NCBI RefSeq assembly: GCF_013249065.1
Contig: NZ_JABRWQ010000004.1
Coordinates: 1-64,000, forward strand
Origin: Winogradskyella litoriviva
GTDB lineage: Bacteria; Bacteroidota; Bacteroidia; Flavobacteriales; Flavobacteriaceae
Direction of reading: 5' to 3'
DNA: 64,000 bases
The translations under genes were made by a program, and so were the position numbers. This document shows, one piece after another, positions 57,766 through 64,000 of this stretch (position 1 is its first letter; each line of letters opens with the position of its first letter). The notes below the pieces were generated by a model. The model was not told where the DNA came from. It worked only from the letters and a program-made list of their open reading frames with translations, and did no database searches.

Positions 57766-59135
57766 TAGTCTTTATTTAAATCAATTATTTTTAAACGTTT
57801 ATTTCTCCTTAAGTAACTTTGTATAATATGTTGAGAATCTCTATCGTTTGTCATAGGAGTAATAACAGACTTGAGAATTTTTAAATTATTTATTTGATGG
57901 TTCAGTTCAAAATAACCCATACCTTTAAAAATACCATTTTCAATTAAAAACACAGATTTTTCTTCTATTTCACGACCTTTATCAATAATAAGCATATTTT
58001 TATTATCGTAACTAAATTTTTCCTTAAGTAAATTAACTCGATTATTATATACTTCTATGGGTTCTTCATTAATACAAGCACCTAAACATTCTTTTACTTC
58101 ATATTTAAAACAGCTTGTCTTTGTAGTGTATAAACCAGTTAGCTTTTGGCATAAATTAAAATCTTCTACAGCCTTAAACAAAAAATGTTTTCCACTAGCC
58201 CTAGTGCTAAAGGTTGTTATTGGAGCATCCTCTCTATCTGATTTATCTATTTGGAGATTGATATAACCATTGCTATCTGTGTAACTATATAGAGCATGGG
58301 TGAAAATACTTCTCCGTAAAGCTCTATTAAAAATAGGTTTGTTTTTTTTTATTTCTGCACTTTCTTTTAATAATGCGGCTAATTCGCTACCTGTTTTTTC
58401 ATAAGTAACTGTATTAACTAATTTCTGAATTTTCTTAGATTTAGAATTTGTACCCGTAAAATGCTGAATAATACGCTTTCTTATATTTTTACTTTTACCT
58501 ATATAAATAATTTCACCGTCTACATTATGTATGTAATAAACACCGGTATCGGATGGTAACTCATCTATAATATTATTAAGATTAGAAGACATTTTAGATT
58601 TTTGTTCAATCTTAATTGCGTCTTTTACAATCACTTTATCTAAATCTTTATTCAATAGCATTTTAAACAACTTTACCGTTGCCATAGCATCTCCATTTGC
58701 TCTGTGTCTATCTGCAATAGGTATTCCAAGTGCACGTGTTAATTTCCCTAAACTATAAGATTCCATATCAGGAATTAATTGTTTAGATAACTCAACGGTA
58801 CAGAGTGTTTTGCGTTTATAGGGAAAGCCTAAACGTTTAAATTCGGTTTTAAGAATTCTGTAATCAAAAGAAGAATTATGAGCTACAATAATGCAATCTT
58901 CCGTAATTTCTACAATACGTTTTGCAACCTCATAAAATTTAGGTGCATTTCTAAGCATATTAGAATTTATGCCTGTAAGATTAACAACAAAGGGTTGAAT
59001 TTCGCGTTGCGGATTAACTAAAGAAATAAATTGGTCTGTTACTTTATGACCATCGTACTGATAGATTGCAATCTCTGTAATCCCTTCTTCATTGTACTTT
59101 CCACCAGTGGTTTCTATGTCTAGTATTGCGTATAT
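57765..59135 (-). CDS. Exonuclease/GIY-YIG nuclease fusion, apparent ATA start
   Basis: DnaQ-type 3'-5' exonuclease (about 1-170) fused to a UvrC-like GIY-YIG nuclease (GVYYIH and IYIGKS at about 198-215, if counted from the upstream start), a Bacteroidota repair protein. The nearest ATG (58956-58958) gives 397 residues that lack the catalytic D-I-E-T-T-G block. Reading on upstream in frame restores 59 residues including YAILDIETTGGKYNEEG, with HNSSFD and HRANGD following. The codon at the family's Met position is ATA (59133-59135), and no ATG, GTG or TTG lies between it and the upstream stop. Coordinates assume an ATA start; a truncated protein is the alternative. Confidence 0.75.
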   Translation of the reverse strand: MYAILDIETTGGKYNEEGITEIAIYQYDGHKVTDQFISLVNPQREIQPFVVNLTGINSNMLRNAPKFYEVAKRIVEITEDCIIVAHNSSFDYRILKTEFKRLGFPYKRKTLCTVELSKQLIPDMESYSLGKLTRALGIPIADRHRANGDAMATVKLFKMLLNKDLDKVIVKDAIKIEQKSKMSSNLNNIIDELPSDTGVYYIHNVDGEIIYIGKSKNIRKRIIQHFTGTNSKSKKIQKLVNTVTYEKTGSELAALLKESAEIKKNKPIFNRALRRSIFTHALYSYTDSNGYINLQIDKSDREDAPITTFSTRASGKHFLFKAVEDFNLCQKLTGLYTTKTSCFKYEVKECLGACINEEPIEVYNNRVNLLKEKFSYDNKNMLIIDKGREIEEKSVFLIENGIFKGMGYFELNHQINNLKILKSVITPMTNDRDSQHIIQSYLRRNKRLKIIDLNKD

Positions 59136-59193
59136 GGTATTCTGATATTTTATTCTAGTTGTACAGTTATATTTAAAGTAACTTGTACGTTAA

Positions 59194-59856
59194 CTAATTA
59201 TTGTAATTTCTTACTCCAAATATACTACTTCCTACGCGAATCATGGTACTTCCACATGCAATTGCTAACTGATAATCACCACTCATTCCCATACTTTTAA
59301 CTTTTAGTTCAGCGTTTGTGTTTTTAAGTTCTGAAAATGTGTTGTTTAGGAATTTAAATTCATTTTCAATTTGTTTTGAATTATCGGTAAAAGTGGCCAT
59401 TCCCATTAGGCCAACAATCTTTATGTTTTTTAATTCTGAAAACTCATTAGATTTTAAAAGGGTAGAAGCATCATTTGCAGACATACCAAATTTACTATCT
59501 TCTTCAGCAATTTTAATCTGAAGTAAACAATCTATAACTCTATTATGGTTTTTGGCTTGTTTGTTTATTTCTTTTAATAATTTGAAGCTGTCCACACCAT
59601 GTATTAAGCTTACAAATTTAGCCATGTACTTCACCTTGTTTCTTTGTACATGTCCAATCATATGCCATTCAATGTCTTTTGGCATTTCTTCATGTTTATC
59701 AATCATTTCTTGGATTTTATTTTCTCCAAAAATGCGTTGGCCAGCATTATAAGCTTCCATTAAATCGCTTACGGGTTTTGTTTTTGAAACTGCTACTAAA
59801 GTAACATGCTTTGGTAGTTTAGATTTTATATGTTCTAAATTTGCTTTTATACTCAT
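59194..59856 (-). CDS. yggS: YggS family pyridoxal-phosphate homeostasis protein
   Basis: A 220-residue PLP-binding TIM-barrel of the YggS/PROSC family, which buffers free pyridoxal phosphate. The PLP lysine lies in LVAVSKTKPVSDLMEAY (about 20-36), and family blocks FGENKIQEMIDK, WHMIGHVQRNKVKYM and GMSGDYQLAIACGSTMIRVGSSIFG are present. No catalytic partner is expected. It lies 40 bases after the DUF1015 gene and about 60 before the exonuclease fusion on the same strand. Confidence 0.96.
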   Translation of the reverse strand: MSIKANLEHIKSKLPKHVTLVAVSKTKPVSDLMEAYNAGQRIFGENKIQEMIDKHEEMPKDIEWHMIGHVQRNKVKYMAKFVSLIHGVDSFKLLKEINKQAKNHNRVIDCLLQIKIAEEDSKFGMSANDASTLLKSNEFSELKNIKIVGLMGMATFTDNSKQIENEFKFLNNTFSELKNTNAELKVKSMGMSGDYQLAIACGSTMIRVGSSIFGVRNYNN

Positions 59857-59895
59857 TATTCTGTTTATTTTGAATAATTGTTATTTTTTTCAGAG

Positions 59896-61134
59896 TTAAT
59901 ACTCATATATAGTTATCGCACTTCTTAATTTTGGTAAAATATAGGTGCTTTTTGGTGGCATACGTAATCCTTGATCAGCAATTTGTTTCATTTGTTCTAC
60001 ATTAGATGGACACATGCCAAAGCCAACTTTATATTCACCACTATCGACACTACTTTTAATGGTAATCATTTCATGTTTACCATTGACATAAGAGATTCTG
60101 TTATCTTTTCTTAAATCTTCAATACCTAAAATAGGTTGAAGTATGGTTTTGTATAATAATTGTGCATCTAATCGGTCTAAAGCTGTTTTAAAATTGTAAT
60201 TCGTTTTTCTTAAATATAAAGAATAAAATTCTCCATCTAAGTACATACTAAAATGATGTGGTTTTGATGGGTTATAAGGTATTAAGCCTCTATTTTCAAT
60301 ACGATAAGATGTATCTAGCTTAATTAAAAATTCTTCTTTTGTTAGACCGTTTAAATCTTTAATTAGTCTATTAAACTCTTGAATAACCAAATCAGATTCA
60401 GGAATTAAATAAGACATAAAAAAGTTATAAGATTCTTTTCCGTTGTGGTTTGGATTCTTGGCTTTTTCATCTTTATATAGCAAATAAGACGAAGCTGATC
60501 GATGATGACCATCAGCTATATAAACAGTATCCATTTTGCTAAATTCTTTTTGAATAGTTTTAATAGTTTCTATAGCATCTATTTTCCATAAATAATGTGT
60601 ATCTCTATAGGTCATTGTAAATTCAAACTCAGCATAACCTTTTTGTGTTTCCTTAATAATCTGTGCAATTGTAGGATTATCAGGATAGGTGAGAAGCACA
60701 GGTTCTGCATTAAAACCTACGGTTTGTAAATAATTTTTGAAGGTTTCTTCGCGTTTAGCAATAGTTTCTTCGTGTTTCTTTATTCTGTTTTTTTCGTAAT
60801 CTTCAGCGCTTGTTGCAGCAATGATTCCATTAAAAACTTGTCCATGTCTATTTACAATTTTATAAACATAAAAAGAAGGTTTCTCATCTTGTACAAAAAC
60901 ACCATCTTCCTTAAATTCTAAATATCTATTTTTTACAAGTTTATAGCGTTCTTCACCTGTAACTTCTTGTGCGTATTTGTAACCAGGATTTATAATATGA
61001 AGAAAACTATATGGATTATAGGCCATGCGAGATTCTCGCTCATCTAAAGTATAACTTTGATAAGGGCGTGAAGCAACAAGACCAACAATTGCTCTTGTTG
61101 GTTTAACGGCTTTAAATGGAATAATTTTAACCAC
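59896..61134 (-). CDS. DUF1015 family protein
   Basis: A 412-residue cytoplasmic protein of DUF1015. It starts MVKIIPFKAVKPTRAIV with VASRPYQSYTLDERESRMAYN-like phosphate-binding sequence, and has ADGHHRSASSYLLY (about 206-219) and DNRISYVNGKHEMI. The HHR block suggests nucleotide or phosphate binding. In many bacteria DUF1015 genes adjoin serA and serC, which points to serine metabolism; neither is here, so the role stays open. Its stop is one or two bases from the M23 gene. Confidence 0.88.
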   Translation of the reverse strand: MVKIIPFKAVKPTRAIVGLVASRPYQSYTLDERESRMAYNPYSFLHIINPGYKYAQEVTGEERYKLVKNRYLEFKEDGVFVQDEKPSFYVYKIVNRHGQVFNGIIAATSAEDYEKNRIKKHEETIAKREETFKNYLQTVGFNAEPVLLTYPDNPTIAQIIKETQKGYAEFEFTMTYRDTHYLWKIDAIETIKTIQKEFSKMDTVYIADGHHRSASSYLLYKDEKAKNPNHNGKESYNFFMSYLIPESDLVIQEFNRLIKDLNGLTKEEFLIKLDTSYRIENRGLIPYNPSKPHHFSMYLDGEFYSLYLRKTNYNFKTALDRLDAQLLYKTILQPILGIEDLRKDNRISYVNGKHEMITIKSSVDSGEYKVGFGMCPSNVEQMKQIADQGLRMPPKSTYILPKLRSAITIYEY

Positions 61135-61135
61135 T

Positions 61136-61765
61136 CTAGTTTCTGTTTTTATTAATAAAATTTGTTGGATTTAAATATCCAGTTGTGTCTGTAGAATAGC
61201 CAGAACCAATATCTAAATCTACTTTATTTCTAATTTCTAGATGAAGATGTGCAAAATATGCACCATTACAATTTCCTATAGTAGCAATCTTTTCTCCTTT
61301 TTTAATAAATCGATTAGAGTTTACTAAAATAGAATCGCAATGCGCGTAAATTGACTTGTACAATTTTTTATTATGTAAATGAACAATTCGTATAACTTTT
61401 CCCCAGCCACCTTTATAATCTTTTACTTCACTTATATACCCATTTGCAATAGAATATATTGGGTCTCCAAAATCCGTGTTGCCACCATTTTCACCATTCC
61501 AATCATCGCCTAAATGGTTGTTTTCTTGAAATTTTTGAGCATTATAATAGCCTTTGGCATTTGGTTTTCCTACAGGGAAATCAAAGCCTTTGGCCACAAA
61601 AGTTGTATCATTTTTAAACCGAGTTTTATAATTATTTTTTTCTGTAAAAACAGGTGATGTATCTGTTGAGTAGGCATTTATTGGGTCATCAGCTATTTGT
61701 ATGGCATTGTCTTTACAAGACCAAAATATAAAGCAGACAAAACAATAAATTACAGGATATTTCAT
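61136..61765 (-). CDS. M23 metallopeptidase, lipoprotein
   Basis: A 209-residue protein with a lipoprotein signal ending FWSC (Cys17). The LytM/M23 domain (about 80-200) has the zinc motifs HLGDDW (H-x3-D) and HLHLEIRN (H-x-H). It would cut peptide crosslinks in peptidoglycan from the periplasmic side. The order of motifs and the full zinc set argue for an active enzyme and against an EnvC-type activator. It lies one base from the DUF1015 gene and about 40 from the dehydrogenase gene. Confidence 0.9.
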   Translation of the reverse strand: MKYPVIYCFVCFIFWSCKDNAIQIADDPINAYSTDTSPVFTEKNNYKTRFKNDTTFVAKGFDFPVGKPNAKGYYNAQKFQENNHLGDDWNGENGGNTDFGDPIYSIANGYISEVKDYKGGWGKVIRIVHLHNKKLYKSIYAHCDSILVNSNRFIKKGEKIATIGNCNGAYFAHLHLEIRNKVDLDIGSGYSTDTTGYLNPTNFINKNRN

Positions 61766-61803
61766 AAGTAGAAATAGTATTCAAAATAGTATAAGTATTC
61801 TGT

Positions 61804-62694
61804 TTACTTTACAAACTGTTTAGAAACTTTTTCAGCTTTTCTACTTTCTGAATAATCGTAAAAACCTGCACCAGATTTTACACCTAATTTACCAGCCATA
61901 ACCATATTAACAAGCAATGGGCAAGGTGCATATTTAGGGTTTTTAAATCCATCGTACATTACATTAAGGATGGACAGGCAAACATCTAAACCTATAAAAT
62001 CGGCTAGTTGCAATGGACCCATTGGATGTGCCATTCCTAATTTCATAACGGTATCAATTTCTTCAACACCAGCTACACCATTATATAATGTTTCAATAGA
62101 TTCGTTAATCATTGGCATTAAAATACGGTTAGCTACAAAACCAGGATAATCGTTAACCTCTGTTGGTACTTTGCCTAAGGTTTTAGATAATTCCATAATC
62201 GTAGAAGTTACCTCATCACTAGTGTTGTATCCTCTAATTATCTCAACTAATTTCATAATTGGTACCGGATTCATAAAGTGCATACCAATAACATTCTCTG
62301 GTCTTGAAGTCACTGCAGCAATTTGCGTAATAGAAATAGAGGATGTGTTGGTTGCTAAAATGGTATCATTGCTACAAATATCACTTAATTGCTTAAATAT
62401 TTTAAGTTTTAAATTTAGATTCTCTGTTGCAGCTTCAACAATTAAATCAGCATTTTTAACCCCTTCTTCTGTATTTGTAAACGTTTTAATGTTACCTAAT
62501 GTAATGGCCTTGTCAGACTCGCTAATTTTTTCTTTAGCTACCATGCGATCTAAATTCCTGGCAATGGTATCCATGCCTCGTTTAAGAGAGTCTTCACTAA
62601 TATCAATTAGTTTAACGCTAAATCCAGATTGTGCAAATGTGTGAGCAATTCCATTTCCCATGGTTCCTGCACCTATAACTGCTATATTTTTCAT
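61804..62694 (-). CDS. 3-hydroxybutyryl-CoA dehydrogenase
   Basis: A 296-residue 3-hydroxyacyl-CoA dehydrogenase: NAD motif VIGAGTMGNGIAHTFAQSG (4-22), then NTSSISITQIA, HFMNPVPIMKLVEII with the catalytic His (about 138), and the C-terminal dimer domain with VANRILMPMINESI and PMGPLQLADFIGLDVCL. It oxidises 3-hydroxybutyryl-CoA with NAD in fatty-acid or butyrate metabolism. No thiolase or crotonase is adjacent. The product is of normal length and looks intact. Confidence 0.95.
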   Translation of the reverse strand: MKNIAVIGAGTMGNGIAHTFAQSGFSVKLIDISEDSLKRGMDTIARNLDRMVAKEKISESDKAITLGNIKTFTNTEEGVKNADLIVEAATENLNLKLKIFKQLSDICSNDTILATNTSSISITQIAAVTSRPENVIGMHFMNPVPIMKLVEIIRGYNTSDEVTSTIMELSKTLGKVPTEVNDYPGFVANRILMPMINESIETLYNGVAGVEEIDTVMKLGMAHPMGPLQLADFIGLDVCLSILNVMYDGFKNPKYAPCPLLVNMVMAGKLGVKSGAGFYDYSESRKAEKVSKQFVK

Positions 62695-62730
62695 ATTAAT
62701 ATATATGTTTTAAATGATGAAATTCTAAGA

Positions 62731-63384
62731 TTAATTATCGCTTATTAATTCTTCTCCATGATAAGGACAGAATTTCCAACTACCATTATGTTTTTTATTA
62801 TCAATAGGGCATTTTTTCTCTCTAACTAAAGAGGGTAGCGGTAAGTTGTATTCAAAACTAGAATTATTAAAATTAAGTTGAAAAACTGTTTCCTTTGTAG
62901 GGGAAATAGCATCACTGAAGGTATTGTCAAAAACGAAAAACTCAATATTTTCACCGACTTCACCTAACATTTTACTAAAAGTTGGTTTAAGCACATCTAT
63001 CATAGATTGAATTTCATCAGAATAAGATTTTAGAGGCTTATAAGAATTGTTATTAACAACTAACTCTAAGTCTAAAATTTTATTTTTCTTAATTCCAGAG
63101 AACGCAGTTAATTCGGCATCAAGTAATATAAAGAGTGAATAATCTTTGAATATAGTGCTGATTTCATCTATTAAGGCTTGTGTGCCAAGAGGACTATCTT
63201 TTAAGGCAACTTCCCAATATACTTCAGGTAACCACCATACTTGTTTCATATTTTGTCCAGTTTTCTCAGTTTGAATTAAATCTTTAACTAAGGTCATTAA
63301 ATCTGGATTCTTATTTTTGTTTTGAGAAAATGCTATTGAAATATAAAAACAAAATGCTATAAATATTAGGTTTTTTTTTATCAT
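62731..63384 (-). CDS. Exported hypothetical protein with C-terminal CP..CPYHG motif
   Basis: A 217-residue protein with signal peptide 1-20 (ends AFSQ). I do not recognise the family. The body is mixed alpha/beta, with QVWWLPEVYWEVAL and YSLFILLDAELTAFSG. Near the C-terminus, about 190-212, the segment CPID ... WKFCPYHGEEL has two Cys-Pro units, an arrangement that could bind a metal, but with only two cysteines and few His this is uncertain. It lies one base from the oxidoreductase gene upstream of it, so they are probably co-transcribed. Confidence 0.6.
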   Translation of the reverse strand: MIKKNLIFIAFCFYISIAFSQNKNKNPDLMTLVKDLIQTEKTGQNMKQVWWLPEVYWEVALKDSPLGTQALIDEISTIFKDYSLFILLDAELTAFSGIKKNKILDLELVVNNNSYKPLKSYSDEIQSMIDVLKPTFSKMLGEVGENIEFFVFDNTFSDAISPTKETVFQLNFNNSSFEYNLPLPSLVREKKCPIDNKKHNGSWKFCPYHGEELISDN

Positions 63385-64000
63385 TTAAAATTGATTAATA
63401 ATCATATTAGCAACTCGCAATGCTTCTGTACCATCATGCAATGTAACAATTGGTTTCGTGTTGTTATTAATGGCGTCAGCAAACGTTTCTAATTCATCTA
63501 AAATAGCGTTATTGTTTGCTATATCTGGATTGTCAAAATAGATTTGTTTTTTAATACCTTCGGCATTTTGAAGAATCATATCAAAATCACCTGGATTATC
63601 TGGTGCGTCTTTCATTTTTACAACCTCACATTTCTTTTCTAGAAAATCTACTGATATATAAGCGTCTTTTTGAAAGAAACGTGTTTTACGCATGTTTTTT
63701 AAAGAAATTCGGCTTGCCGTTAAATTGGCCACACAACCGTTTTTAAATTCTATACGTGCATTGGCAATATCTGGAGTTTCGCTTACAACAGAAACTCCAC
63801 TCGCAGAAATATGTTTTACAGGTGACTGCACAACACTTAATATAATATCTATATCATGAATCATTAAATCTAAAACCACAGGAACATCCGTGCCACGAGG
63901 GTTAAATTCTGCTAGTCTATGACATTCTATAAACATTGGATTTTTAATTTGGTCTTTAACGGCTATAAATGCAGGATTAAAACGCTCTACATGTCCAACC
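63385..64000 (-). CDS. Gfo/Idh/MocA family oxidoreductase, partial
   Basis: The C-terminal 205 residues of a Gfo/Idh/MocA dehydrogenase, cut by the window edge; the NAD-binding part lies beyond it. The frame continues to base 64000 with VGHVERFNPAF, then FIECHRLAEFNPRGTDVPVV and DLMIHDIDIILSVVQSPV, the typical DxxxHDID block with a catalytic His. Members near envelope genes often oxidise sugar nucleotides such as UDP-GlcNAc; this is possible but not shown. An internal ATG at 63936 is not the start. Confidence 0.88.
   Translation of the reverse strand, partial: VGHVERFNPAFIAVKDQIKNPMFIECHRLAEFNPRGTDVPVVLDLMIHDIDIILSVVQSPVKHISASGVSVVSETPDIANARIEFKNGCVANLTASRISLKNMRKTRFFQKDAYISVDFLEKKCEVVKMKDAPDNPGDFDMILQNAEGIKKQIYFDNPDIANNNAILDELETFADAINNNTKPIVTLHDGTEALRVANMIINQF

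Noticed and set aside
62171-62644. 157-codon plus-strand frame inside the hydroxybutyryl-CoA dehydrogenase gene
   Set aside because: It is antisense to a clear, fully conserved enzyme and has no family features; a shadow frame.

Overview
The window reads as an ordinary chromosomal segment of a marine-type Flavobacteriaceae bacterium (Bacteroidota). The supporting signs are strongly AT-rich DNA, promoters with the Bacteroidota -7 box TAnnTTTG, almost no Shine-Dalgarno sites, type IX secretion (T9SS) C-terminal sorting domains, a PorD-type T9SS protein, a DUF4249/TonB-receptor pair, Bacteroidota-type RpoZ and YbbR proteins, and the order dapA-bamD-rpoZ-coaBC-porD-recN. The genus cannot be fixed from sequence alone. 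I see no integrase, transposase, CRISPR array, phage block or tRNA, so this is core chromosome and not a mobile island.

Layout. 1-120: 3' end of a 5S rRNA (end of an rRNA operon) and its terminator. 0.15-4.5 kb (minus): DUF6095, murQ, and an outer-membrane uptake pair (DUF4249 lipoprotein plus TonB-dependent receptor). 4.6-9.0 kb (minus): monomeric NADP isocitrate dehydrogenase, a 970-bp gap holding two overlapping short ORFs with their own terminator, rplS with a candidate L19 leader, and trmD. 9.1-17.2 kb (minus): two DUF3857/transglutaminase proteins, a dead SGNH-hydrolase remnant, a coiled-coil membrane protein, a long GAPDH and an HtrA protease. 17.3-21.4 kb (plus): dapF, GNAT, mltG, DUF2279 and a lysozyme-fold exported protein. 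21.4-25.5 kb (minus): RsmI-like methylase, a T9SS-sorted sugar dehydrogenase, a low-molecular-weight phosphatase and dnaA. 25.7-29.6 kb: thioesterase, then IMPACT protein, EamA transporter, HAD hydrolase, ribD and a LEA-type lipoprotein. 29.7-35.3 kb (plus): GNAT, prmC, an SH3 lipoprotein, ligA and a membrane protein. 35.4-37.1 kb (minus): a 5'-nucleotidase split into two genes. 37.1-44.5 kb (plus): DUF6913, dapA, bamD, rpoZ, coaBC, porD, recN, fabI. 44.8-54.0 kb (plus): a 1224-residue T9SS adhesin-like protein, a glycosyltransferase, YbbR, coaE, a two-component system and VanZ. 54.0-64.0 kb (minus): miaA, a voltage-gated-type K+ channel, a third DUF3857 protein, an exonuclease/GIY-YIG nuclease, yggS, DUF1015, an M23 peptidase, hydroxybutyryl-CoA dehydrogenase, an exported hypothetical, and a Gfo/Idh/MocA oxidoreductase cut by the window edge.

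How it fits together. Many genes serve the envelope: murQ, mltG, the M23 peptidase and the lysozyme-like protein act on peptidoglycan; dapA and dapF make diaminopimelate; bamD builds the outer membrane; porD supports type IX export of the two T9SS-tagged proteins seen here. dnaA, ligA, recN, rplS, trmD, prmC, miaA and rpoZ are information-processing housekeeping genes.

I found no obvious large new system. The best leads are: (1) an exonuclease/GIY-YIG gene whose conserved N-terminus is intact but whose expected ATG reads ATA; (2) a hidden two-peptide cassette in the icd-rplS gap; (3) three DUF3857 proteins of which only one keeps the transglutaminase Cys-His-Asp set; (4) a terminator-like hairpin in the dnaA leader; (5) a probable leaderless histidine-kinase transcript.
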